Below are positions 1-5,141 of a DNA stretch of 5,593 nucleotides, piece by piece. How positions within the stretch are numbered: the first letter of the stretch is position 1; each line of letters opens with the position of its first letter. This DNA comes from Tannerellaceae bacterium (GTDB lineage: Bacteria; Bacteroidota; Bacteroidia; Bacteroidales; Tannerellaceae), in NCBI GenBank assembly GCA_031267205.1, contig JAIRZN010000110.1, positions 1-5,593 on the forward strand. Direction: 5' to 3'. Position numbers and translations under genes: made by a program. Under the pieces are notes generated by a model. It had not been told where the DNA came from and searched no databases. It saw nothing but the letters and a program-made list of their open reading frames with translations.

Positions 1-24
1 GGATGCTCTTTCCCGATATGTTAC

Positions 25-39
25 TCACAAGGCTTGTGA
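25..39. repeat. 15-bp perfect palindrome upstream of the RNA methyltransferase gene
   Basis: TCACAAG, one central G, then CTTGTGA form a perfect 7-bp inverted repeat. It is centred at position 32, about 70 bp upstream of the predicted transcription start of the methyltransferase gene. It could be an operator for a dimeric regulator or a short hairpin at the end of a gene lying to the left. The nearest T-run (about 51-55) is some 12 nt beyond the arm, too far for a standard intrinsic terminator. The function is unknown; only the symmetry is seen directly. Confidence 0.4.
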
Positions 40-63
40 TTCCTGACCATTTTTATTCATCTG

Positions 64-94
64 TGTGATATTACGGCTTTGTCATGTATATTTG
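64..94 (+). promoter_or_regulatory. Bacteroidetes-type promoter for the RNA methyltransferase gene
   Basis: TATATTTG at 87-94 matches the Bacteroides -7 consensus TAnnTTTG exactly. Nineteen bases upstream lies TGTG (64-67), a 3-of-4 match to the -33 element TTTG. Transcription would start near 101, leaving a leader of about 15 nt before the ATG at 116. This placement also argues against a GTG start at 65, which would lie upstream of the transcript. Confidence 0.5.
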
Positions 95-115
95 CCTGCA
101 AATTTTGAAATTAAT

Positions 116-946
116 ATGATAAGCAGGAACAGAATTAAGTATATCCGCTCGCTTGAGTTGAAGAAGTACCGGAGTATGCACAACGCTTTTGTCGCCGAGG
201 GCAACAAGCTTGTTTCGGATATGATGCACTCGTTTGAGTGCGAGTGGATGCTTGCCAAGTCGTCATGGATGGCGACGCAGGGGGATATCCCGGCTCATGA
301 ATTGCTCGTCGACGAGGCGGACGAGATGCGCAAGGTTAGTTTCCTGGCAACTCCGCAGGACGTGGTCGCCGTCTTCAGGCTTCCGCATTATGACATCGCT
401 GACGTAGATCCAGCAACCGGACTTGTGCTCGTGCTCGACGGCGTACAAGACCCCGGCAACCTCGGCGCAATAGTCCGCCTCGCGGCCTGGTTCGGCATAC
501 GGCATGTCGTATGCAGCCCTGATACGGCCGACGTCTTCGCTCCGAAAGCTGTCCAGTCTACAATGGGGGCCTTGTCTTGCGTGAAGGTGCATTATTCCCC
601 GCCGGAAACGTTCCTGTCTATGGCTGTCGAGGCTTCGGCTACCGTCTACGGCTCTTTCTTAGAGGGCGAGAATATCTACGACGCCACGCTCTCGCCCGCC
701 GGCGTTATTGTGATGGGCAACGAAGGCGCCGGCATACGCCCTGAGGTCGAACGGCTTGTTGACCGACGCCTGCATATCCCCTCCTACCCGCCGGCAGAGG
801 TCGCCTCGGCCGAATCGCTCAACGTAGCTTCGGCGGCAGCCGTAATATGCGCCGAATTTCGCCGTCGCAGCTTGCGGAATTCTTCTCCTTATTCTTCTTC
901 AGCGGATAGTAACCATAGTTGCGCCGAAGCCGTACTCAAGGAATGA
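116..946 (+). CDS. TrmH/SpoU-family RNA 2'-O-ribose methyltransferase
   Basis: This 276-aa cytoplasmic enzyme probably transfers a methyl group from S-adenosylmethionine to a ribose 2'-OH in rRNA or tRNA. Residues about 4-85 resemble the SpoU substrate-binding domain (KYIRSLELKKYRSMHNAFV, then AEGNKLV). The catalytic SPOUT knot follows, with all three family motifs: motif 1 at 107-121 (LDGVQDPGNLGAIVR), motif 2 at 197-207 (VIVMGNEGAGI) and motif 3 at 221-240, ending in ESLNVASA. The Asn of NLGA, the Glu of GNEGAG and the Ser-Leu-Asn of motif 3 are present, so it looks active. ATG 116 was chosen over GTG 65 because homology starts here and a promoter lies between them. The last 25 or so residues, after AEFRRR, form a serine-rich tail beyond the usual family end, and its coding sequence overlaps the convergent Smr gene. 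The RNA target (rRNA as for RlmB, or tRNA) cannot be told from sequence, so no symbol is given. Confidence 0.93.
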   Translation: MISRNRIKYIRSLELKKYRSMHNAFVAEGNKLVSDMMHSFECEWMLAKSSWMATQGDIPAHELLVDEADEMRKVSFLATPQDVVAVFRLPHYDIADVDPATGLVLVLDGVQDPGNLGAIVRLAAWFGIRHVVCSPDTADVFAPKAVQSTMGALSCVKVHYSPPETFLSMAVEASATVYGSFLEGENIYDATLSPAGVIVMGNEGAGIRPEVERLVDRRLHIPSYPPAEVASAESLNVASAAAVICAEFRRRSLRNSSPYSSSADSNHSCAEAVLKE

Positions 947-1948
947 TGCGTCCTGGAATGTGTATGAGGGATAGCGGCGGCGCAGTTCCTTCTCTATCGA
1001 AGTGCGCAGGCCGCCGTTGCCTTTCCCGTGTATGAATACAATCTGCTGCCCTTTGCGGTTGGCGTACTGGGAGAGCGTCCGGTTAAACTCGTCTATCTGG
1101 TAGCGCAGCATGTCGCCCGGCGTGAGTCCGCTGAGGTTGTCGATGAGTTTGTCTATGTGCAGGTCGACTTCGATGGCTTTGTTTGCCGCGTCCTTCGCCT
1201 TCGGGCGTTGCGGGCGCTTATGCGCGCGTACATTGTGTGATACGGCATCCTTCAGCACGTCGGCATGGACGGGTATCTCGCGCTCCGGCGTATCGTCGGC
1301 GACGACGGGGACAAGGAGGGCGTTTTCTTCAAAATAATCGTTATCCGTGAAGCAGTGCGCTTTGTAGAACTTGACCGTGTCTATGCGAAGCTCTACCGAT
1401 TGCGCTTCCTTGAACAGGTAAGGCTTGTCGCGCTTGAAGGCGATGAAATGTACGCAGATGCGCTCCATATCGTTCAAGGCCTCTTTGCCGAACTCTTCCA
1501 TAAATATCTTCGTGTTCGGCTCCACCAAGCCGTCGTAACGGTTGACTAAGCTATTGTTCAAACGGGTGGCGTAGTTGAAAAACAGGTAATAGTTGCTGTC
1601 GTTAACGAAGTACGCCTCGTAACTGCTTTGCGTCATTGCCTTGGGGTCGACGGGGAGATAGGCCAGCATGATGTTCAGCTTCTCGCCTTCGGGAGTTTCC
1701 TTTATCACTCTTGGTTCGGGCTTCGGTTCCGGCTTTAGCGGAGCCTTGACTGTCTCGACGGGCTTGGGGCGAACGGTGTAGGTTTGCTTGTCGAGGCTTT
1801 CGACTACCACAAGCTCGTTTATGAGCGCCGGTATCTCGAATCCGTCTTCATCCTCTACCAATACCGTATCTTTACCCTTAAAGCGGCTCACTACGCCCCC
1901 GCCGACGCTATTCAAAAAACGTACCTTGTCTCCGGCTTTTATTTCCAT
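899..1948 (-). CDS. DUF2027 and Smr domain protein
   Basis: This 349-aa soluble protein has no signal peptide or membrane segment. Residues 4-50 form a small KOW/SH3-like module (KAGDKVRFLNSVGGGVVSRF at its start). A Lys/Pro/Glu-rich linker spans about 59-88, a beta-rich middle domain about 90-218, a basic linker about 240-255, and a C-terminal Smr domain 260-349. The Smr domain has both hallmarks: VDLH at 261-264 and HGKGNGGLR at 307-315. In other bacteria Smr domains occur in MutS2 and SmrB, where they act as nucleases or in collided-ribosome rescue; whether this protein cleaves RNA or DNA is inference. The start at 1948 is preferred because the DUF2027 homology begins at MEIKAGD; an extension to 2089 would run through the queA promoter and first codons. 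The DUF2027-Smr arrangement is common in Bacteroidales. The gene stops with TGA inside the end of the convergent methyltransferase gene. Confidence 0.92.
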   Translation of the reverse strand: MEIKAGDKVRFLNSVGGGVVSRFKGKDTVLVEDEDGFEIPALINELVVVESLDKQTYTVRPKPVETVKAPLKPEPKPEPRVIKETPEGEKLNIMLAYLPVDPKAMTQSSYEAYFVNDSNYYLFFNYATRLNNSLVNRYDGLVEPNTKIFMEEFGKEALNDMERICVHFIAFKRDKPYLFKEAQSVELRIDTVKFYKAHCFTDNDYFEENALLVPVVADDTPEREIPVHADVLKDAVSHNVRAHKRPQRPKAKDAANKAIEVDLHIDKLIDNLSGLTPGDMLRYQIDEFNRTLSQYANRKGQQIVFIHGKGNGGLRTSIEKELRRRYPSYTFQDASFLEYGFGATMVTIR

Positions 1949-1964
1949 ACATATATTATATTGA

Positions 1965-1994
1965 TTGTTATCCGGGCAAAGTTCACTATTTTTG
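1965..1994 (+). promoter_or_regulatory. Bacteroidetes-type promoter for the queA-like gene
   Basis: TATTTTTG at 1987-1994 fits TAnnTTTG exactly, and TTG at 1965-1967 lies 19 bp upstream as the -33 element. Transcription would begin near 2001, giving a leader of only about 10 nt before ATG 2011. The promoter sits in the 62-bp gap between two divergent genes. Confidence 0.55.
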
Positions 1995-2007
1995 CGCAGA
2001 TTATAAA
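1977..2007 (-). promoter_or_regulatory. Possible divergent promoter for the DUF2027-Smr gene
   Basis: Read on the minus strand, GAACTTTG (1984 down to 1977) matches TAnnTTTG at all but the first position. TTTA (2007-2004) lies 19 bp upstream in the -33 position. The leader would be about 20 nt. It overlaps the plus-strand queA promoter almost completely, so the two may compete. It is weaker than the plus-strand match. Confidence 0.35.
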
Positions 2008-2010
2008 GAG

Positions 2011-3225
2011 ATGACAACAAAAACACAACAGATACGAATCGACGAATACGATTACCGCCTGCCTGATGAACGAATCGCCAAATATCCACTTCAACAAAGA
2101 GACAAGTCCAAACTGCTCCTTTACCGCAGTGGCGTGATAGCGGAAGACTCCTTCGGCAATATAGCGCAGCATCTCCCCGTGAACTCCCTCTTAGCGTTCA
2201 ACAACACCCGCGTCATACAGGCCAGGATATTGTTCCCAAAGGATAGCGGCGCACGGATAGAGGTCTTCTGCCTCGAACCGGCCGAGCCTTGCGACTACGC
2301 CGCCTTCGCCCAAAGGGAGCGTTGCACCTGGCATTGCTTGGTAGGCAACCTCCGTAAATGGAAGGACGGCGCGCTGCGCAGAACGATCGGCATCGACGGC
2401 AAAGAGATACTCTTAACGGCCGAACGGCTGCAATCCTCCGCCGGCGTGCACAGCATAGAATTTTCCTGGAATAACCCGGCCTTCGCTTTTGCAGACGTGC
2501 TCGAACATGCGGGCGTATTGCCTATCCCGCCTTACCTGCACCGTGAGACGGAGGCCTGCGACATGGATACGTATCAAACCGTCTACTCCCGTGTCAACGG
2601 CTCCGTAGCTGCGCCGACCGCCGGGCTGCACTTTACCCCGGACGTCCTTGAATCGCTTGACGCCGCAGGCTTCGGACGCGTGGAGCTTACCTTGCACGTG
2701 GGCGCCGGTACGTTCAGGCCGGTGCAGGGGAATACGATCGGGGAGCACAGGATGCACAGCGAATACTTCTACGTCGAACGCCGGTCGGTCGAACGCTTAT
2801 TAGATAACTTGGGAAACATAATAGCCGTCGGCACAACATCCGTGCGCACGCTGGAGAGCCTCTACTACGCAGGCGTCACGCTCTCGCGCAACCCTGATGC
2901 GACGCCTGCGGAGCTTGCCACGCCGCAGTGGATGCCGTATGACTTCGACCGAGCCGTCGCGGTCGACCGGGCGTTGCGGAATGTGTTGGATTACATGGAC
3001 GACCGCCGTTTGGACGGGTTCGAGGCGTCTACACGGATAATGATAGCTCCCGGATATGCCTTCAAGGTTACGGACGGTATAATCACTAACTTCCATCAAC
3101 CACGCAGCACGCTACTGCTCTTAATATCCGCCTTCACGGGGGAATGGAAGGGCATATACGACTACGCCCTTGAGCATGACTTCCGCTTCCTGAGCTACGG
3201 CGACGCTTCGCTGCTTTTGCGGTAA
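2011..3225 (+). CDS. queA: QueA-like S-adenosylmethionine:tRNA ribosyltransferase-isomerase, long form
   Basis: QueA transfers and isomerises the ribosyl group of S-adenosylmethionine onto 7-aminomethyl-7-deazaguanine in tRNA, giving epoxyqueuosine, in the cytoplasm. This 404-aa protein keeps the family signatures in order: YDYRLPDERIA (13-23), FNNTRVIQARI (63-73), PIPPYLHR (171-178), YQTVYS then VAAPTAGLHF (188-208), LTLHVGAGTFRPV (226-238), VGTTSVRTLES (273-283), MIAPGYAFKVTDGIITNFHQ (344-363) and FLSYGDA (393-399). It is longer than the roughly 340-356 aa of E. coli-type QueA. Much of the excess is residues about 284-340, between VRTLES and TRIMIAPGY, where E. coli QueA has only about 20 residues. 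The C-terminus stops soon after SYGDA. From memory, Bacteroidales often also have a shorter QueA near truB and folK, so this may be a paralogue. The family is certain; the exact reaction is less so. Confidence 0.9.
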   Translation: MTTKTQQIRIDEYDYRLPDERIAKYPLQQRDKSKLLLYRSGVIAEDSFGNIAQHLPVNSLLAFNNTRVIQARILFPKDSGARIEVFCLEPAEPCDYAAFAQRERCTWHCLVGNLRKWKDGALRRTIGIDGKEILLTAERLQSSAGVHSIEFSWNNPAFAFADVLEHAGVLPIPPYLHRETEACDMDTYQTVYSRVNGSVAAPTAGLHFTPDVLESLDAAGFGRVELTLHVGAGTFRPVQGNTIGEHRMHSEYFYVERRSVERLLDNLGNIIAVGTTSVRTLESLYYAGVTLSRNPDATPAELATPQWMPYDFDRAVAVDRALRNVLDYMDDRRLDGFEASTRIMIAPGYAFKVTDGIITNFHQPRSTLLLLISAFTGEWKGIYDYALEHDFRFLSYGDASLLLR

Positions 3226-3238
3226 GGCGTCCCCGCCT
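3225..3238. terminator. Small hairpin between convergent genes, possible bidirectional terminator
   Basis: AGGCG, loop TCCC, then CGCCT form a perfect 5-bp GC-rich stem starting at the last base of the queA-like stop codon. It lies in the 29-bp gap between convergent genes, where transcription from both sides should end. There is no T-tract on either strand, so it is not a typical intrinsic terminator. Confidence 0.25.
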
Positions 3239-3254
3239 CGCCCACACCCTGATC

Positions 3255-4184
3255 CTACAAGTGTATATGCAGGCCAATGGCGACGGGATACAGCTCCGGC
3301 CCTTTACCCTTTTCAAACAGCCCTAAGGGGGAATACCTGGCGTAAGCCCCTATCCAGCCGAAGCCGGCCTGGAACATAAGGTCGAAGGTCACAGGGCGCA
3401 GGTTCATACCTCTGTCCATCTTAGCCTTCCGCTTGTCGCCGAGTAAATCCGTATACGTTATCTTGGAAGAAGATATTGTCTTGACAACGCCCACAGCGCC
3501 GGCCGAGATGAAGACAGGGGCGCGCCCCTTACGGCGGTTTTGCCACTCAAGGAGCAGTGGAATAGTGATGCTTGTAATGTTAAGCTTTGAGGACGTGACG
3601 ACGGTGCCGGCCGGCGAGGGCTGGAGCGATGTAAAGCCGTCGATCTCGGCCATGTAACAGTCGCCGTCTATCCTGTAACGGCTCCAGCGCATACCGGCTC
3701 CCGTCACCACAGCCCATCCTGAGTTAGGCGAGAACTTGTAACTTGTTTCGAGAATGTTGAGGTTATACTCCAACGAGCTTTCACTGCGCAGCGATATGCC
3801 GCCGACGTCATTTATACGGCTCAGCTTGCTGTCGGAGAAATTGATGAAGCCCATACCGAAGCCTGCCCAGTGGGGGTCGAAGCTGTCGTATTCCCACGAA
3901 GGCGGCAGCTTGTATCCCCAGTTGAAGTTGATACGTTTTTCATGCCAGTTGAAGTTGACGCGTTTCTCATGACTCTTGCCGTTACGGTAATGCCCTTCGA
4001 AGACCTGCTCGCTTTCCTGCCTGTCGCCCTCTTCGGAGGTCTCATATACCTTTATCTTCATCCTGTCGCCGTCTTCGGTGATCTCTATACTTTTGTTGTT
4101 AACCACTATGGTGGTGTCCGCCGGTGAGGCTTCCGCTACGGCGGGAGCGAGCGCTACGACTGCGATAAGTAAAATTGTCTTCAT
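3255..4184 (-). CDS. Outer-membrane beta-barrel protein, last gene of the sigma-factor operon
   Basis: This 309-aa exported protein starts with a signal peptide (MKTILLIAVVALAPAVAEA, cleavage probably near residue 19). Residues about 23-90 are a polar segment, likely periplasmic, including DTTIVVNNKSIEI and VFEGHYRNGKSHEKR. From about 104 to the end, alternating polar/apolar stretches with many Gly and aromatic residues look like the strands of a small PorT-like or OmpA-like barrel, for example WAVVTGAGMRWSRY (157-170), ITSITIPLLLEW (203-214) and WIGAYARYSPLGLF (277-290). The end, YPVAIGLHIHL, resembles a last strand but lacks the usual terminal Phe or Trp. Residues 72-89 hold a tandem HEKRVNFNW/HEKRINFNW duplication. 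The gene lies 27 bp downstream of the exported DUF4252-like gene, in line with one operon. A role as target or sensor of the sigma factor is inferred; the true function is unknown. No Shine-Dalgarno sequence is seen, as is normal in this phylum. Confidence 0.8.
   Translation of the reverse strand: MKTILLIAVVALAPAVAEASPADTTIVVNNKSIEITEDGDRMKIKVYETSEEGDRQESEQVFEGHYRNGKSHEKRVNFNWHEKRINFNWGYKLPPSWEYDSFDPHWAGFGMGFINFSDSKLSRINDVGGISLRSESSLEYNLNILETSYKFSPNSGWAVVTGAGMRWSRYRIDGDCYMAEIDGFTSLQPSPAGTVVTSSKLNITSITIPLLLEWQNRRKGRAPVFISAGAVGVVKTISSSKITYTDLLGDKRKAKMDRGMNLRPVTFDLMFQAGFGWIGAYARYSPLGLFEKGKGPELYPVAIGLHIHL
3918..3971 (-). repeat. 27-bp tandem duplication inside the beta-barrel gene
   Basis: Units 3918-3944 and 3945-3971 are directly adjacent and identical at 24 of 27 positions; they differ at the 15th, 16th and 22nd bases. 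They encode two 9-residue copies, HEKRVNFNW and HEKRINFNW, in the polar segment before the barrel. The unit is a multiple of three, so gain or loss keeps the frame. Confidence 0.9.
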
Positions 4185-4211
4185 TTTTCTATGTTTACGT
4201 TGTTATTGATC

Positions 4212-4667
4212 TTATTTGTCGGTAAAGAGGATGGTGATAAGGTCGTCGCTGTCCAAATCGCCTTCGATATAAACCAGCGTTATTACGCCCTTACGGTTTA
4301 CCTTGAAGAGGATAAAGCGGTTGAGGCCTGCGTTCTCCGATAGCTGGTAGTAAGCCGAGATGACGCCGCCGCCGTCGGTCACTTCCTTTATCTTGCGCGC
4401 TCCCTGCTGGTCGGCATCCAAGCAACGGCGGGTGAAGCTCAGGGCCTCGTCGTCTTCGCGTATTATGATGCTTTTGTAATGCGTTATGCTATACGTCTCA
4501 AGCATTTCATTGGATAGCTCGACCATCGTTACGTTACGCTTTTTGCCGTAACGCCTGAATACCTCGTGTATCCTTAAGTCCGCCTGCATCTCCTCAGCCT
4601 TCGCCACCGCGGGCAGGAGCAGGCATACGGCGAGCATGGCTGTCAATGTATATCTAAAACAGTTCAT
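4212..4667 (-). CDS. Small exported protein, DUF4252/DUF6108-like
   Basis: This 151-aa protein has a clear signal peptide (residues 1-24, ending AVAKA before EEMQ). There is no lipobox: the Cys at 15 lies inside the hydrophobic core. The mature part of about 127 residues begins with a helix-like stretch (LRIHEVFRRYGKKRNVTMVE) and ends with beta-like segments and the acidic sequence VYIEGDLDSDDLITILF. This order (amphipathic start, a KSIIIREDDE segment, then a final strand with a D-D-L turn) resembles the DUF4252/DUF6108 type of periplasmic proteins found beside sigma factors in Bacteroidales; I judge this by eye and it needs a profile search. It lies 36 bp below the anti-sigma-like gene and 27 bp above the barrel gene. 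The function is unknown; it could be a periplasmic partner of the barrel protein or of the regulator. The 36-bp gap upstream is very AT-rich (31 of 36), which may aid initiation without a Shine-Dalgarno sequence. Confidence 0.8.
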   Translation of the reverse strand: MNCFRYTLTAMLAVCLLLPAVAKAEEMQADLRIHEVFRRYGKKRNVTMVELSNEMLETYSITHYKSIIIREDDEALSFTRRCLDADQQGARKIKEVTDGGGVISAYYQLSENAGLNRFILFKVNRKGVITLVYIEGDLDSDDLITILFTDK

Positions 4668-4703
4668 AAGGAAACTATATTTATTTATTGATTATTATTC
4701 ATT

Positions 4704-5141
4704 TCATTCCTCATAGCCGGACGGGCCGATTGCGGGAAAAGATACGTCGTCGGTCGCCACTTCGCGCAAAGCCTCGAAGGCCAGCGTGTGCGCCTTTTGA
4801 GTATCGGTGTAACAACGCCCGTTTATTATCACATAGTTCGGCGAGCAGAGGCATAACTCCTCGGCGTCCGACAGGAGAAGCTCCCGCCTCACCCCCACGA
4901 ACAGCAGTATGCAGGCGGCGACGCCGGAGATGATGTACGCAATCCTGCGCACGTGGCGGGGCCTGCGGGTTTCCTTCATACGGCTACGGCTGATCTCCCT
5001 GTCGAAGTATACAAACAACGGCTTGTAGGCCTCTAAGCGCGCAGGCGTATGGCCTGTGGTGAAGAAGGTGCGCAGGCGGCTCTCTTCCTCCGCCGTCGTC
5101 TCGCCTTCAAAATATTTATTGAGTAATTCATCTATATCCAT
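4704..5141 (-). CDS. Single-pass membrane protein, probable anti-sigma regulator
   Basis: This 145-aa protein has a cytoplasmic N-terminal part, one membrane helix and a short periplasmic tail. Residues 1-27 (MDIDELLNKYFEGETTAEEE at the start) match the usual opening of Bacteroidales proteins encoded directly after ECF sigma factors, where this region is thought to bind the sigma factor. The helix is about 66-84 (RIAYIISGVAACILLFVGV), preceded by many Arg and Lys residues, which puts the N-terminus inside. The tail, about 85-145, holds Cys 97, 99 and 110 (ELCLCSPNYVIINGRCYTD) and has no FecR domain. The start ATG overlaps the sigma gene stop by 10 nt (TGGATATAG shared), which suggests translational coupling and a fixed ratio of the two proteins. 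Anti-sigma function is inferred from position and topology; no zinc-binding HxxxCxxC motif is present. It could instead be an accessory membrane protein of the operon. Confidence 0.75.
   Translation of the reverse strand: MDIDELLNKYFEGETTAEEESRLRTFFTTGHTPARLEAYKPLFVYFDREISRSRMKETRRPRHVRRIAYIISGVAACILLFVGVRRELLLSDAEELCLCSPNYVIINGRCYTDTQKAHTLAFEALREVATDDVSFPAIGPSGYEE

Noticed and set aside
65..115. Upstream GTG start for the methyltransferase, adding 17 residues
   Set aside because: The extra residues show no family similarity, and a strong TAnnTTTG promoter element at 87-94 lies inside them.
263..592. Minus-strand reading frame of 109 codons inside the methyltransferase gene
   Set aside because: It is opposite a well-supported gene, has no recognisable domain, and is explained by GC-rich codon use on the other strand.
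1028..1549. Plus-strand reading frames opposite the Smr gene
   Set aside because: They mirror the codon pattern of the Smr gene, have no family resemblance and no promoter.
1949..2089. N-terminal extension of the Smr protein to 2089
   Set aside because: It would run antisense through the queA promoter and first 26 codons, and DUF2027 homology begins at the ATG at 1948.
2413..3099. Minus-strand reading frames opposite the queA-like gene
   Set aside because: They are antisense to conserved QueA motifs and have no recognisable features of their own.
3821..4127. Extra reading frames on both strands over the 5' half of the barrel gene
   Set aside because: The barrel frame has a signal peptide and operon spacing; the others have neither, and one simply translates the 27-bp repeat in another frame.
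4212..4667. Lipoprotein assignment for the 151-aa exported protein
   Set aside because: Its only N-terminal Cys (residue 15) sits in the hydrophobic core and is followed by LLLPAV, so there is no lipobox; an AKA signal-peptidase I site fits better.
4688..4933. Plus-strand Arg/Pro-rich reading frame opposite the anti-sigma-like gene
   Set aside because: Its composition is typical of a shadow frame, and the opposite strand has a coherent membrane protein coupled to the sigma gene.
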